This document shows positions 51,188 through 61,665 of a stretch of DNA of 64,000 nt, one piece after another. Numbering within the stretch: the first letter of the stretch is position 1; each line of letters starts with the position of its first letter. The DNA lies in contig NZ_AFJI01000062.1 in the NCBI RefSeq assembly GCF_000264785.1, forward strand, positions 17,872-81,871. The letters are read 5' to 3'. Both the position numbers and the translations under genes were made by a program. Under the pieces are notes generated by a model. That model had not been told where the DNA came from. It worked only from the letters and a program-made list of their open reading frames with translations, and made no database searches. This stretch comes from Edwardsiella ictaluri ATCC 33202 (GTDB taxonomy: Bacteria; Pseudomonadota; Gammaproteobacteria; Enterobacterales; Enterobacteriaceae).

Positions 51188-51979
51188 CTATTGACCGCTC
51201 TCAGTCTCATCCGCTCTATCCTGAAGGCAATCGGGTATAAACTCAACCCGATCAAGCTCAGGGAGATAGGTTTGCCAGCCCAACCCGTCCATCAGCGCCT
51301 GCCAGCGCAGATCCAGGCCTGCCCGTAGACACAGCGCCTCACCGCTCACCGGATGCGTCAGGCACAGTTCGCTGGCGTGTAGCATTAAACCGGGCGTATC
51401 AAAATGGACGGCGATGCCGCGATTCTGGCGCAGATCGCCGTGCGCGGTATCACCGATGATCGGATGGCGCAGGTGTGCCATATGGCGGCGCAGCTGATGC
51501 TTACGGCCGGTCTGCGGTCTCAGCTCAACCAAGCTAAAGCGCGACGTCGGATAACGGCCAATGGCCAGCGGCACCTCCGCCGTTGCCAGCCCCCGGTAGT
51601 AGGTCTGCGCTGGCTGCGGGGCACGATCGGGGGAGCGGAAACGATCGGCGATTTTATCCAACTCCGGTGTCAACGGATAGTCAAGCAGCGCCTCTCCCTG
51701 CAAATAACCGCGGACCACCGCATGATAGACTTTATGGATCTGATGCTGTTCAAATTGCTGGGCCAGCGCGCGCGCAATCTCGCTCGATAGCCCCAGCAGA
51801 AGCACCCCGGAAGTCGGCCGATCCAGGCGATGGACGGTATAGACATGGCGCCCGATCATATCGCGCACCGTCTGCATAACCACCACCTTCTCTTTACGAT
51901 CCAGCCAGCTGCGGTGAACCAACCACCCGGCAGGCTTATTGACTGCCACCAGATGATCATCCTGATAAATAATTTGCAT
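51188..51979 (-). CDS. truC: tRNA pseudouridine synthase C (position 65)
   Basis: 263 residues (E. coli 260) from ATG at 51979 (MQIIYQDDHLVAVNKPAG). RluA family, catalytic D53 in VHRLDRPTSGVLLLG; second motif RPQTGRKHQLRRHMAHLRHPIIGDT (read in parts). 21 bp from yqcA. Confidence 0.95.
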   Translation of the reverse strand: MQIIYQDDHLVAVNKPAGWLVHRSWLDRKEKVVVMQTVRDMIGRHVYTVHRLDRPTSGVLLLGLSSEIARALAQQFEQHQIHKVYHAVVRGYLQGEALLDYPLTPELDKIADRFRSPDRAPQPAQTYYRGLATAEVPLAIGRYPTSRFSLVELRPQTGRKHQLRRHMAHLRHPIIGDTAHGDLRQNRGIAVHFDTPGLMLHASELCLTHPVSGEALCLRAGLDLRWQALMDGLGWQTYLPELDRVEFIPDCLQDRADETESGQ

Positions 51980-52070
51980 CCCGATACCCGACAAAAAGAA
52001 AAAACGCGGCACCTTACAGCATTACCCACCGGAAGCGCAATCTGGCGCGCAGCGCGATGGATCCCCCCGA

Positions 52071-52400
52071 CTACTGCGGATCGCCGCCAAGATGCCGATC
52101 CAGGCGCTGCAGCGCCGCCAGCAGCGGAGCCACCCGCGCCAGATCCGGTTGGTAAGCCATCTCAATATAAGGGGCGATCGCCATCCGCTGCGGCAGGGGA
52201 GCTCTGCGGAGCAACAGGGCATTCATGCGCGGTAAAAAGACCCACTGCAGCCACTCGGCCGCCTCCAGGGTATCGACACAGAACGGCTCCTGGCTTGCCA
52301 GGGCGTCGTCGGCTGGCGCCTGCGCCTGCCACAGGGACAGTGCGCGCATCTGGGCTTCGATCTGCTGTAAATGGCTGCGTACAATGGCGTAATCACTCAT
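52071..52400 (-). CDS. yqcC: YqcC family protein
   Basis: 109 residues, as in E. coli YqcC, from ATG at 52400. PFCVDTLEAAEWLQWVFLPRMNALL is the conserved core. Domain of unknown function (DUF446) with an all-helical fold. CsrB RNA lies immediately upstream in the same direction. Confidence 0.9.
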   Translation of the reverse strand: MSDYAIVRSHLQQIEAQMRALSLWQAQAPADDALASQEPFCVDTLEAAEWLQWVFLPRMNALLLRRAPLPQRMAIAPYIEMAYQPDLARVAPLLAALQRLDRHLGGDPQ

Positions 52401-52488
52401 GACGGGCTCTCTTGCGGTCTGGTGGGAAAAACGCGTCAGCATACCACCGACGGCGCCGTGCCCAAACCGGGCGGGAAAAATCGGGCGC

Positions 52489-52839
52489 AAAAAAGAGGGG
52501 GTGCTGTCATGCAGCACCCCCTGATTCGTTTTATAGCAGTCCCGCTACACAACGTGCTCCCTGCTCATCCGTGAAAACTTTTCCCTGCGGATTTCCTTTT
52601 CCGGACACTCCATTGCCTGCGTCCTGCTCGCCATCCGGGCAAGATCCCTCAGTCATCCTGACACACCGGCCATCCAAACCGGCTCTCAGTCTCCTTCCTG
52701 GAGGTGTCCCTCATTTCATCCTGAAATATCCTGACCGACGTCCTGCGGTACATCCTTTCGCCCGTCCTGGGTGGGTCCTCGCCTCGTCCTGAGACAACAT
52801 CATCCTGATGTGTCCTTAATCCGGCAACTCCCTTTCGAT
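52489..52839 (-). ncRNA. csrB: CsrB, CsrA-sequestering regulatory RNA
   Basis: About 351 nt on the minus strand. I count about 26 GGA trinucleotides, many as CAGGAUG or CAGGACG in hairpin loops. The 5' part AUCGAAAGGGAGU...CACAUCAGGAUGAUG and the 3' part GGAAAAGUU...GGAUGAGCAGGGAGCA closely follow E. coli CsrB. It ends in a perfect 10-bp terminator stem (GGGGGTGCTG / CAGCACCCCC, 52497-52521) and six U. The position between syd and yqcC is the E. coli csrB locus. CsrB titrates CsrA and is activated by BarA/UvrY. Confidence 0.93.
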
Positions 52840-53031
52840 GTAATTACTTTCGCCGATTTTCGCAGGTTTAGCAATGGTGATATTGTCTTACATATGTGAT
52901 ACTTACGTAATCTTTGAATTTTAATATCATGATAACTATCGAATTTACGACGGCGTTTCGAAAAATAATCAGATAATAAAACGAGATCTCTCACAGTGCG
53001 TGTAAGAGATCTCTCACACACCGAGCCGCCA

Positions 53032-53586
53032 TTACCCTACTTCCTGTGCCAGCGGCTGCAATTCCGCGAGGAACTCGGTCAACGTCTGCGCCAGCACACG
53101 CCGCTGCGGGCTACCAAACTGCTCAAGCAATACGCTGCCACTCAGGTTACACAGCGTCACCATGCTCAGCTCATCCGCTGTGCTGGCCAGGAACAGGGTC
53201 GGCGACAGCTTCAGACGACGCTGGGTGACCAAATGGCCTATCTGGTTCTCCTGCAGGCGATGCAGGTCCTCCACGCTCCAGACCTGCACCAGATCCATCT
53301 CGATCTCATTCCAGCGCGCGCGCATATCGCCGGCGTACTGGGTGGTAAAAAACGGCGCCAGTGCCGGATGCAGCCGGATATCCAGCGCCCGGCCAATCCC
53401 CTCCAGATCCTCCCCGCGCCCCGGCTCGGGACGCCAGAATACGCAGTCGTCGCGACTGTAGACCACGCAGGGGGACGGAATACCGTACAGCGCATGGCTG
53501 GACGGCCAGTCGCCGTGCTGCTGCTGCCACTGCGCCACATAGCGCTGAGTAAATTCGCGCAGGGCGGCGGAAACCTGATGCTCCAT
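53032..53586 (-). CDS. syd: SecY-interacting protein Syd
   Basis: 184 residues (E. coli 181). Binds SecY and monitors the translocon. ALREFTQRYVAQWQQQHGDWP start, FTTQYAGDMRARW and NQIGHLVTQRRLKLSPTLFLAST (read in parts) are typical. Divergent from queF, with csrB downstream. Confidence 0.94.
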   Translation of the reverse strand: MEHQVSAALREFTQRYVAQWQQQHGDWPSSHALYGIPSPCVVYSRDDCVFWRPEPGRGEDLEGIGRALDIRLHPALAPFFTTQYAGDMRARWNEIEMDLVQVWSVEDLHRLQENQIGHLVTQRRLKLSPTLFLASTADELSMVTLCNLSGSVLLEQFGSPQRRVLAQTLTEFLAELQPLAQEVG

Positions 53587-53783
53587 AATATTCTCTCTGT
53601 CTTTTGGGGCGGAATCCCATCACGCACCGTCGCACCGGCGCAGCGCAGAGACGCGTGCCCACAGTTACGGGATACCGCCTGGCGGTGGTAAACTGCGGCA
53701 AGCGATGACCGGCCTCTGCGCCGGTTTCCCATTGTACCCTGCTGTCGCACCGCGCACAGCCGCTTTCACCACAGGTTAACCGT

Positions 53784-54629
53784 ATGTCATACCAAGAGAA
53801 CCCGGCGCTCACCTCCCTGACCCTGGGCAAGGCCACCGAATACCGCGACCAGTATGATGCCTCGCTGCTGCAGGCCGTACCGCGCAGCATGAACCGCGAA
53901 CCGCTGGGGCTCTACCCCAACGCGCTGCCGTTCCACGGCGCCGATATCTGGACCCTGTACGAGCTCTCCTGGCTCAACGCCAACGGCCTGCCGCAGGTCG
54001 CCTTGGCCGAGGTTGTCCTGGATGCCTACGGCGCCAATCTGATCGAATCAAAGAGCTTTAAGCTCTATCTCAACAGCTTTAACCAAACCCGTTTCGCCGA
54101 CTGGGACACGGTGCAGCACACGTTACAGCGCGACCTGACCCACTGTGCCCAGGGTAGTGTCAGCGTCACCCTGCTGCGCCTGTCGCAGGCCGAAGGCCAG
54201 CCTATCGCCGCGCTCCCCGGCGAGTGCATCGATGACCAGCCCATCAGCATCGACAGTTACTGCTTCGACGCCACCCTGCTGGAAAACGCCGCGGATCCGA
54301 CTCGCCAGGTCGAAGAGACGCTGGTCAGCCACCTGCTGAAGTCCAACTGCCTGATAACCCATCAGCCCGACTGGGGCTCCGTGATGATCCGCTACCGCGG
54401 CGCAGCCATCAGCCACGAGGCGCTGCTGCGCTACCTGGTCTCGTTCCGCCACCACAACGAGTTCCACGAACAATGTGTGGAGCGAATTTTCAACGATATT
54501 CAACGTTTCTGTCGGCCAGAGGCACTCAGCGTGTACGCCCGCTACACGCGGCGCGGCGGGTTGGACATCAACCCTTGGCGCAGCAACGTCCCGTATCAGC
54601 CACCCCGCGGGCGCCTGGCGCGCCAATAG
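53784..54629 (+). CDS. queF: NADPH-dependent 7-cyano-7-deazaguanine reductase
   Basis: 281 residues, the long (YqcD) type. Reduces preQ0 to preQ1 for queuosine. Substrate motif E88-S-K-S in [13 protein letters not shown]; catalytic C189 and D196 in [16 protein letters not shown]. No preQ1 riboswitch seen upstream. Confidence 0.96.
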   Translation: MSYQENPALTSLTLGKATEYRDQYDASLLQAVPRSMNREPLGLYPNALPFHGADIWTLYELSWLNANGLPQVALAEVVLDAYGANLIESKSFKLYLNSFNQTRFADWDTVQHTLQRDLTHCAQGSVSVTLLRLSQAEGQPIAALPGECIDDQPISIDSYCFDATLLENAADPTRQVEETLVSHLLKSNCLITHQPDWGSVMIRYRGAAISHEALLRYLVSFRHHNEFHEQCVERIFNDIQRFCRPEALSVYARYTRRGGLDINPWRSNVPYQPPRGRLARQ

Positions 54630-54811
54630 TTGCGGAGAGACATTGATTTTTGGCATTTTTCCCTGACAGGGTTGGCAAGACGCCTGCGCACACGGTAAGG
54701 TGAAAACGGTACGGAGCGGCGCCCATACACGCCGCCCGGAGTGAGACGCCGGGCACAGTAACGCCCCACGGCGACGCGGTAACCGCATCGTTTGGATGCC
54801 TAGGAGAGATT

Positions 54812-56176
54812 TTGATTACACACATCAGCCCGTTGGGATCGATGGATCTGTTGTCACAGATGGAAGTGGACATGCTGAAACGCACAGCCAGCAGTGACCT
54901 GTATCGCCTGTTCCGTAACTGCTCCCTTGCCGTGCTCAACTCCGGCGCGAAAACGGACAACAGCACCGAGCTGCTGTCTCGCTTTGAAAACTTTGATATC
55001 AACGTGCTACGCCGTGAACGCGGCGTTAAGCTGGAGCTTATCAACCCACCGGAGGAGGCCTTCGTCGACGGGCGCATCATCCGGGCACTGCAGGCTAACC
55101 TGTTTGCGGTCCTGCGCGATATTCTGTTTGTTAACGGCCAGCTGATGAGCGCCCAGCGCACCCAGGATCTGGATCTGGAAAACCCGACCATCATCACCAA
55201 TCTGGTGTTTTCAATATTGCGCAATGCCCGATCGCTGCACGTTGGTGATGAACCTAACATGATCGTCTGCTGGGGTGGCCACTCCATCAGTGAAGTTGAG
55301 TACCAGTATGGCCGCCAGGTCGGTAATCAGCTGGGGTTGCGCGAGCTGAACATCTGCACCGGCTGCGGGCCCGGCGTCATGGAGGCGCCGATGAAGGGTG
55401 CCGCCGTCGGCCACGCCCAGCAGCGCTACCATGAGGGACGCTTTATCGGTATGACCGAGCCCTCGATCATCGCCGCTGAGCCGCCCAACCCACTGGTCAA
55501 TGAGCTTATCATCATGCCGGATATCGAAAAGCGGCTGGAGGCCTTTGTCCGATTCGGCCACGGCATCATCATCTTTCCCGGCGGTGTAGGCACGGCAGAG
55601 GAGCTGCTGTACCTGTTGGGGATCCTGATGGATCCTGAGAACCATGACCAGGTGCTGCCGCTGATCCTGACCGGACCGCAGGAGAGCGCCGACTATTTCC
55701 GCGTGCTGGATGACTTTATCGTCAATACGTTGGGCGAGCAGGCGCGCAGTCACTATCAGATCATCATTGACGATCCGGCCGAAGTGGCGCGGCGCATGAA
55801 GCTCGCCATGCCGCGGGTTAAAGAGAATCGGCGCCAGAGCGGCGATTTCTACAGCTTTAACTGGTCACTGAAAATCAGCGCCGACCTACAGATACCGTTT
55901 GCACCGACCCACGCCAACATGGCCAACCTTAACCTGCATCCCAATCAGTCGCCGGAGCAGCTTGCCGCCGCCCTGCGCCGCGCCTTCTCCGGCATCGTGG
56001 CCGGCAACGTGAAAGAGACGGGGATCCACGCCATCGCCGAGCACGGGCCGTTCAAGCTGCACGGCGATCCGCAGATGATGCAGCACATGGACCGTCTGCT
56101 GCAGGGCTTTGTCGCCCAACAGCGTATGAAGCTGCCCGGTTCGGCCTATGTGCCCTGCTACCAGATCGTCCGCTGA
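54812..56176 (+). CDS. ppnN: Pyrimidine/purine nucleotide 5'-monophosphate nucleosidase
   Basis: 454 residues, as in E. coli PpnN (YgdH). TTG start with AGGAGAG upstream. LOG-family core with [15 protein letters not shown]; flanking N- and C-terminal domains regulate by (p)ppGpp in E. coli. Cleaves nucleotide monophosphates to base and ribose phosphate. Confidence 0.95.
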   Translation: MITHISPLGSMDLLSQMEVDMLKRTASSDLYRLFRNCSLAVLNSGAKTDNSTELLSRFENFDINVLRRERGVKLELINPPEEAFVDGRIIRALQANLFAVLRDILFVNGQLMSAQRTQDLDLENPTIITNLVFSILRNARSLHVGDEPNMIVCWGGHSISEVEYQYGRQVGNQLGLRELNICTGCGPGVMEAPMKGAAVGHAQQRYHEGRFIGMTEPSIIAAEPPNPLVNELIIMPDIEKRLEAFVRFGHGIIIFPGGVGTAEELLYLLGILMDPENHDQVLPLILTGPQESADYFRVLDDFIVNTLGEQARSHYQIIIDDPAEVARRMKLAMPRVKENRRQSGDFYSFNWSLKISADLQIPFAPTHANMANLNLHPNQSPEQLAAALRRAFSGIVAGNVKETGIHAIAEHGPFKLHGDPQMMQHMDRLLQGFVAQQRMKLPGSAYVPCYQIVR

Positions 56177-56225
56177 GTCTTTACCCCGGGGCGCACCGCC
56201 GCCCCGCTAATCCGGTTAAATCGCT

Positions 56226-56987
56226 ATGTCCATCCATCTGTTAATCGTCGATGCCCTCAATCTGATCCGCCGCATTCACGCCGTGCAGGGTTCTCCCTGC
56301 GGCGACGCCTGCAGCGCGGCGCTGCGTCAGCTGGTGGGACATACCACGCCCAGCCACGCCGTCGCCGTTTTTGACCAAGATGATCGCGCGGAGAGCTGGC
56401 GTCATCGACTGCTCCCCGGCTATAAGGCCGGCCGTCAGGCGATGCCGGATGCACTGGCGCAGGAGATGGAGAGCCTACGCGCCGCGTTTACCGCCCAGGG
56501 CGTCGCCTGCTGGCACAGCCCCGGCAATGAGGCGGACGATCTGGCCGCCACGCTGGCGTACAAAGTGGCGCAGGGCGGACATCGGGTGACGATCGTCTCA
56601 ACCGATAAAGGCTACTGCCAGCTGCTCTCGCCGCAGATCCAAATCCGCGACTATTTTCAAAAGCGCTGGCTGGATCTGCCGTTTGTACAGCGTGAGTTTG
56701 GCGTAGCGCCGCAGCAGCTGACGGACTTCTGGGGGCTGGCGGGGATCGGCAGCAGCAAGATCCCCGGCATCAGCGGCATCGGCGCCAAGACCGCCGCCGC
56801 GCTATTGAAGGAGTTCGGATCGCTGGAGGCACTCTATCAGCACCTGGCGCAGGTGCCCGAACGCTGGCGTCAACGCCTGACCGAGCAGCGGGAGATGGCG
56901 GAAATCTGTCGCCGCGTCGCGACGCTGCAGACCGACCTGGCACTGCACGGCAATCTGCAGCAGCTACGTCTGAACGGCCGAGCATAG
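56226..56987 (+). CDS. xni: Flap endonuclease Xni (ExoIX)
   Basis: 253 residues (E. coli 251). Homologous to the 5' nuclease of DNA polymerase I. Metal-site motifs [32 protein letters not shown]; helix-hairpin-helix [22 protein letters not shown]. 49 bp after ppnN. Confidence 0.95.
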   Translation: MSIHLLIVDALNLIRRIHAVQGSPCGDACSAALRQLVGHTTPSHAVAVFDQDDRAESWRHRLLPGYKAGRQAMPDALAQEMESLRAAFTAQGVACWHSPGNEADDLAATLAYKVAQGGHRVTIVSTDKGYCQLLSPQIQIRDYFQKRWLDLPFVQREFGVAPQQLTDFWGLAGIGSSKIPGISGIGAKTAAALLKEFGSLEALYQHLAQVPERWRQRLTEQREMAEICRRVATLQTDLALHGNLQQLRLNGRA

Positions 56988-57007
56988 CCGCCGCCGAACG
57001 GCGGCGG
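56988..57007. terminator. GC hairpin between convergent xni and rlmM
   Basis: Stem CCGCCGCC / GGCGGCGG with a GAAC loop between the two stop codons. No U run, so function as a terminator is uncertain. Confidence 0.4.
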
Positions 57008-57016
57008 TGCCGGGGG

Positions 57017-58141
57017 TTAGTCACGCTGTTCGCGGCGGCGGAATTCCCGTTCGTCGCGACGGCCGGGAATGGCGCCCCAGATGCGCCGAACGTGCACCGT
57101 CACCTCTTCACGATCGTGATACAGCTGCTTGGCCGCAATCTGTGCATTGATGCCGTTCTCTTTCAGCACCTGTGCCAGCGTGGCCAAATTCTGGCTCACC
57201 TCTTCGTAGCGCTTCTTCATCGGTAGCTTCAGGTTGAAGATAGCCTCCCGACACCAGCCATTGACCAGCCAACGGGCCATCAATGCCGAGACCTTGGCCG
57301 GCTTCTCGACCATATCGCACACCAGCCAGTCGTTATCGCCTTCCGGCGTAAAGCGGAAGCCATCGGCGCGGTGATGGGTCACCTGCCCGGTCTCCATCAG
57401 GCTCGGCACCATCGGGCCATTGTCGATAGCCTGTACCATCATGCTGCGCTGCACCAGCTGATAGGTCCAACCACCGGGGCAGGCCCCCAGATCGACGGCG
57501 CGCATGCCGCTGCCCAGACGCTCATCCCACTCATCCGCGGGGATAAAGACGTGGAACGCCTCCTCCAGCTTGAGGGTAGAGCGGCTGGGGGCGTCGGCGG
57601 GAAACTTCAGGCGAGGGATCCCCATATAAAACGGCGAGTTATTATCGCTATACGAGTAACCGACGTAGCAGCAGCCCGGTGCAATAAACAGTACGTGCAC
57701 TACCGGACGATAGGGATTCTCCTGGCGCAACAGGGTACGCTGCTCACGCAGCGCCGCGCGCAGCGGCACGGTGAACTTACGACAGAACTTCAGCAACTCT
57801 TTACTTTCGTTGGTATCTGGTACCTCGACGCGCAGCTCACCGCCGCCCTCGACAACCCCCAGCAGCATGCCGCAGATCGGTGCGATGCGATCCTCAGGCG
57901 GCAAATCTTTCAGCAGCTCGCCGACCACCAGCATCTGACGGGCAAAGATCAGCTCCCGGAACGGCAGTTTTCGTGCCAGTGTGTCCGCATCGTCCGGCTG
58001 ATAGCACTCAAACAGCACATAGCCGCTGTTCTCTTTCACCCGGGCAAAGCCGTACACCTCAAGAGCCGCCGCTTTATCGGTGATCTCCGCAGCACACTCT
58101 TTCTCAAAACCAGGACGGCAATATAAAGCAAGTCTATTCAT
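57017..58141 (-). CDS. rlmM: 23S rRNA 2'-O-ribose C2498 methyltransferase
   Basis: 374 residues (E. coli 366). N-terminal THUMP-like domain and Rossmann methyltransferase with SAM loop [17 protein letters not shown]; catalytic KDKE-type residues in the [12 protein letters not shown] segment. Overlaps ygdD by 8 bp. Confidence 0.95.
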   Translation of the reverse strand: MNRLALYCRPGFEKECAAEITDKAAALEVYGFARVKENSGYVLFECYQPDDADTLARKLPFRELIFARQMLVVGELLKDLPPEDRIAPICGMLLGVVEGGGELRVEVPDTNESKELLKFCRKFTVPLRAALREQRTLLRQENPYRPVVHVLFIAPGCCYVGYSYSDNNSPFYMGIPRLKFPADAPSRSTLKLEEAFHVFIPADEWDERLGSGMRAVDLGACPGGWTYQLVQRSMMVQAIDNGPMVPSLMETGQVTHHRADGFRFTPEGDNDWLVCDMVEKPAKVSALMARWLVNGWCREAIFNLKLPMKKRYEEVSQNLATLAQVLKENGINAQIAAKQLYHDREEVTVHVRRIWGAIPGRRDEREFRRREQRD

Positions 58142-58529
58142 GGCGTTCCGCCCTCTTTCCCATGCGCATCGCGCCAATCAACATCAATACCCAGCCAATC
58201 AGGAAGCAGGTGCCACCGATCGGTGTGATATACACCCAAATTTTAAGCTGCGATAGCGCCAGACAGTAAAGACTGCCGCTGAACAGCACGGTTCCCAGCG
58301 CCAGCAAGGCGCTGCTCCAGTAAAACCACAGATTACTGCGACGCAGCATCAGCGCCGCCAGGCCCAGGATCGCCAGCGTATGCACCGCCTGGTACTGCAG
58401 TCCGGTATGCAGCCAGGCCACCTCTTTGGCTCCCAGCGTATTACCCAGTACGTGGGCGCCAAACGCGCCCAGCGCCACAAAGATAAAACCGCTGATGGCG
58501 GCAAATAAAATCATGGAACGGCTACTCAT
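58134..58529 (-). CDS. ygdD: DUF423 membrane protein YgdD
   Basis: 131 residues, as in E. coli, with four membrane spans ([48 protein letters not shown]; and so on). Function unknown. 12 bp downstream of gcvA. Confidence 0.92.
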   Translation of the reverse strand: MSSRSMILFAAISGFIFVALGAFGAHVLGNTLGAKEVAWLHTGLQYQAVHTLAILGLAALMLRRSNLWFYWSSALLALGTVLFSGSLYCLALSQLKIWVYITPIGGTCFLIGWVLMLIGAMRMGKRAERHE

Positions 58530-58541
58530 CACGTGACCTTT

Positions 58542-59489
58542 TCACTCTTTTTCCTCACGCACGCCGGCACCATCCGATTCATAGCGGAAGCGGAATTTCT
58601 CCTGCTCACCGGCGGCCCTGGCCAGTATCCACTGGCGAAAAGCGGATATTTTACCCAAGTCTGCCTGCGCATCTTGGCAAACCAGATAAAAGGCATTTTT
58701 ACTGATCAGAACATCGTTGAACGGGCAGACCAGGCGCCCGGCCTCGATCTCCGTCTGCGCCATCACATTGTTGACCAGCGCAATCCCCTGACCGTGTACG
58801 GCGGCCTGCACCACCATGGCACTGTGGCTGAAGATCGGCCCCTGCTGCACGTTGATGTGCTGCAGGCCGAGCTGCCGGGTATAGGCCAGCCAATCGCGGC
58901 GCGACGTGTCGTGCAGCAGCGTATGATAAGCCAGATCGGCCGGATCTTTTAGCGGGTGTTCTCCCAGCAGCAGCTGGGGCGAACAGACCGGCATCAGATA
59001 TTCGGCATACAGTCGCTCGACCCGCAGCCCCGGCCAGTGACCACGGCCGTAGAAAATGGCGACGTCAACGTCGTCCGCCAGCTTGCCCTCCTCCCGATCC
59101 ACCGCCTGAATACGCACATCGATGCCGGGATAGGCGCTATTGAAGCCGGAGAGACGCGGCACCAACCACTGAATGGCGAAGCTCGGTGGCAGGCTGACGG
59201 TCAGCGCCCCCTTGGCACTCCGCGCCTGCAGCTTACGCGTAGCATCGTTCAGCGCAGAAAAGATCTCCTTGATATCCAGATAATAACTCTGTCCTTCCTC
59301 CGTCAGCAGCAGTGAGCGATTGCGGCGGCGGAACAGCTTCAACCCCAGAAAATCCTCCAGCGATTTGATCTGATGGCTGACCGCTGCCTGCGTCACGAAC
59401 AGCTCCTCAGCAGCCTTGGTAAAACTCAGATGTCTGGCTGCGGCATCAAAGACGCGCAGCGCATTCAGAGGCGGTAATCGTTTCGACAT
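58542..59489 (-). CDS. gcvA: LysR-type regulator of glycine cleavage GcvA
   Basis: 315 residues (E. coli 305). Starts MSKRLPPLNALRVFDAAARHLSF, nearly identical to E. coli; HTH at about 20-45 (TKAAEELFVTQAAVSHQIKSLE), then a substrate-binding-like domain. Activates gcvTHP with glycine and gcvB divergently. The C-terminus is about 10 residues longer than E. coli (after FRFRYE). Confidence 0.96.
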   Translation of the reverse strand: MSKRLPPLNALRVFDAAARHLSFTKAAEELFVTQAAVSHQIKSLEDFLGLKLFRRRNRSLLLTEEGQSYYLDIKEIFSALNDATRKLQARSAKGALTVSLPPSFAIQWLVPRLSGFNSAYPGIDVRIQAVDREEGKLADDVDVAIFYGRGHWPGLRVERLYAEYLMPVCSPQLLLGEHPLKDPADLAYHTLLHDTSRRDWLAYTRQLGLQHINVQQGPIFSHSAMVVQAAVHGQGIALVNNVMAQTEIEAGRLVCPFNDVLISKNAFYLVCQDAQADLGKISAFRQWILARAAGEQEKFRFRYESDGAGVREEKE

Positions 59490-59612
59490 ATCGGTCACTT
59501 ACTATCAAATGGTTACCCACGGTTAACCGGATGTTTACACATTAGTTTTTTTTATCCGAGCCATTATAATTTGTCCGTTGAGGATAGGCCAGCAAATACC
59601 TATAGTGGCGGC
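59490..59612. promoter_or_regulatory. Divergent gcvA-gcvB promoter region
   Basis: 123 bp of AT-rich DNA between the gcvA start and the GcvB 5' end. It should hold GcvA sites and both promoters, since GcvA represses itself and activates gcvB in E. coli. Individual sites not assigned. Confidence 0.6.
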
Positions 59613-59816
59613 ACTTCCCAGGCCGGAACGAAAAAGCAGGAATGACTATTTTCAGGAATGCTTTTGGCTTTGTGGTTGTGATGTTGTGTTTGCAAGTTGT
59701 CTGACACCTTTCAGACATGGTAGCGGCGTGAGCCCCTGCCGTTTTTCACTTCCTGTACATTTACCCTGTCTGTCCATAGTGATTTAGTAGCACCGCCCGT
59801 TGCGGTGCTTTTTTTT
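59613..59816 (+). ncRNA. gcvB: GcvB small RNA
   Basis: About 204 nt (E. coli 206). The 5' ACTTCC...GCCGGAACGAAAA, the GU-rich seed R1 (GGTTGTGATGTTGTGTTTGC), the conserved CACTTCCTGTACATTTACCCTGTCTGTCCATAGTGATT segment (read in parts), and a terminator GCACCGCCC...GCGGTGC plus eight U all match E. coli. Hfq-dependent; represses many amino-acid and peptide transporter mRNAs. Divergent from gcvA, the conserved arrangement. Confidence 0.95.
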
Positions 59817-60013
59817 CGGCGCCACGGCGCGGAAAAGCCCATACAATCGCTTCATCATCGCCCTTTACCGGTTTAAAATATCCGCCATTTAGGCCCGTGC
59901 GCCAGTCCGCTCAGCGGGCTGCGGTAAATTGTGAGCCCGGTCTCGGATTAATCCTGTTAATCCTGAATCCGGTTCATATCCCGCTTCCGCGCCATATTAC
60001 TGAGATCCCACCC

Positions 60014-61222
60014 ATGACGTTTGACTTTATGGCGCTGCGCCGCGACTTCCCTGCGCTGGGAGCGGACAGCGTTTACCTGGACAGCGCCGCCACCGCACTG
60101 AAACCACGGGCGGTGCTGGAGGCCATTCAGGCCTATTACACCGACAACGGTGCCACGGTACACCGCAGCCAGCACGTGGCTGCCCGACACCTCACCGAAC
60201 GCTTCGAAAGCACCCGGCGTCAGACGGCGGCGCTGATCGGGGCCGATGAGCATGAAATTATCTGGAGCAAAGGCGCGACCGAATCGATCAACCTGGTCGC
60301 CCAGAGCTACCTGCGACCGCGCCTGCGCCCCGGTGATCGGATCTTGGTCAGCGAGGCTGAACACCACGCGAATCTGATCCCATGGCTGATGGTCGCCGAG
60401 CAGTGCCAGGCGCAGGTCGTCCCCCTACCGGTCGATGCACGCGGCCTTCCGGACCTCACCCAGCTCCCGGCTCTGCTCGAATTGCACCCACGCCTGCTGG
60501 CCCTCGGACAGATGTCCAACGTCACCGGCGGCTGCCCGGATCTGGCGCAGGCGATCGCCCAGGCGCATGCCTACGGCTGCGTCGTCATGGTCGACGGTGC
60601 GCAGGGGGTGGTACACCATCCCCTTGATGTGCACGCCGCCGACGCCGATTTCTACGTCTTCTCAGCCCATAAGCTGTATGGCCCCTGCGGGCTGGGCGTA
60701 CTGTACGGCAAACGCGCGCTGCTGGAGGAGATGCACGCCTGGCAGGGCGGCGGAAAGATGCTGACCCATGCCGACTTTCACGGCTTTACGGAGCAAGCAG
60801 TACCACACCGCTTCGAGGCGGGTACCCCCAACATTGCCGGGGTGCTCGGCTTTAGCGCCGCCCTTGACTGGCTGGCAAAGATCGATCTCCCCGCCGCCGA
60901 GCACCACTGCGTCGCGCTGGCGCAGCAGGCGGAGGCGGAACTGGGCCAACTGCCCGGCTTTATCAGCTACCGGGCACCCGACAGCGCCCTGCTGGCGTTT
61001 AATTTTGCCGGGATCCACCACAGCGATCTCAATACCCTGATTTCAGAGCAGGGCGTCGCGCTGCGTAGCGGCGCACACTGCGCGGCGCCGCTGATGCAGG
61101 CCCTTGGCGTCAGCGGCACGCTGCGTGCCGCCTTCGCCCCCTACAATACCCCCGCCGATGTCCAGGCGCTGGTGCAGGCCGTCGGCCGCGCCGTTTCACT
61201 GCTTAACGAGGATCCGCTATGA
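60014..61222 (+). CDS. csdA: Cysteine desulfurase CsdA
   Basis: 402 residues (E. coli 401) from ATG at 60014. Group II (SufS-like) PLP enzyme. PLP lysine K220 in [11 protein letters not shown], active-site C356 in [10 protein letters not shown]. Supplies persulfide sulfur to CsdE and on to TcdA-linked chemistry. Its stop overlaps csdE start (ATGA). Confidence 0.96.
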   Translation: MTFDFMALRRDFPALGADSVYLDSAATALKPRAVLEAIQAYYTDNGATVHRSQHVAARHLTERFESTRRQTAALIGADEHEIIWSKGATESINLVAQSYLRPRLRPGDRILVSEAEHHANLIPWLMVAEQCQAQVVPLPVDARGLPDLTQLPALLELHPRLLALGQMSNVTGGCPDLAQAIAQAHAYGCVVMVDGAQGVVHHPLDVHAADADFYVFSAHKLYGPCGLGVLYGKRALLEEMHAWQGGGKMLTHADFHGFTEQAVPHRFEAGTPNIAGVLGFSAALDWLAKIDLPAAEHHCVALAQQAEAELGQLPGFISYRAPDSALLAFNFAGIHHSDLNTLISEQGVALRSGAHCAAPLMQALGVSGTLRAAFAPYNTPADVQALVQAVGRAVSLLNEDPL

Positions 61223-61665
61223 AGGCACCGCACCCCTTTGGCCGTCAGATCACCGCACAGACTCTGTGTCAGCGCTTTGCCGGACTGACGCAGTGGGAAG
61301 ATCGCTACCGCCAGATTATCATGCTGGCACGCGAGCTGCCGCCGCTGGATGACACGCTGCGCTGCCCGCAGGCGGAGCTCGCAGGCTGTGAAAACCGGGT
61401 CTGGCTGGACGGAGAACGGCTGGAAGACGGCACCCTGCATCTGTACGGCGACAGCGAAGGACGCATCGTCAAGGGGCTGCTGGCGATCCTGTTGACCGCC
61501 ATCGAAGGGAAAACGCCCGCTCAGGTGCTGGAGAGCGATCCGCTGGCGCTGTTTGGCGAACTCAATATCATGGCGCAGCTGAGCGCCTCGCGCAGCAGCG
61601 GGTTACAGGCCCTGGCGCAGGGCGTTGCGGCGATTGCCCGCCGCTATGCCGACGCGGCGCGCTGA
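61219..61665 (+). CDS. csdE: Sulfur acceptor protein CsdE
   Basis: 148 residues (E. coli 147). SufE family; acceptor cysteine C57 in [11 protein letters not shown]. Coupled to csdA by a 4-bp overlap. Its last 22 bp overlap the 3' end of the convergent tcdA. Confidence 0.95.
   Translation: MKAPHPFGRQITAQTLCQRFAGLTQWEDRYRQIIMLARELPPLDDTLRCPQAELAGCENRVWLDGERLEDGTLHLYGDSEGRIVKGLLAILLTAIEGKTPAQVLESDPLALFGELNIMAQLSASRSSGLQALAQGVAAIARRYADAAR

Noticed and set aside
52401..53031. Repeated TCCTG motifs first considered as a CRISPR-like or minisatellite array
   Set aside because: Spacing is irregular, there is no repeat-spacer structure, and the reverse complement matches CsrB.
53784..53784. Search for a preQ1 riboswitch before queF
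   Set aside because: No aptamer-like hairpin with the A-rich tail is visible in the 197 bp between syd and queF.
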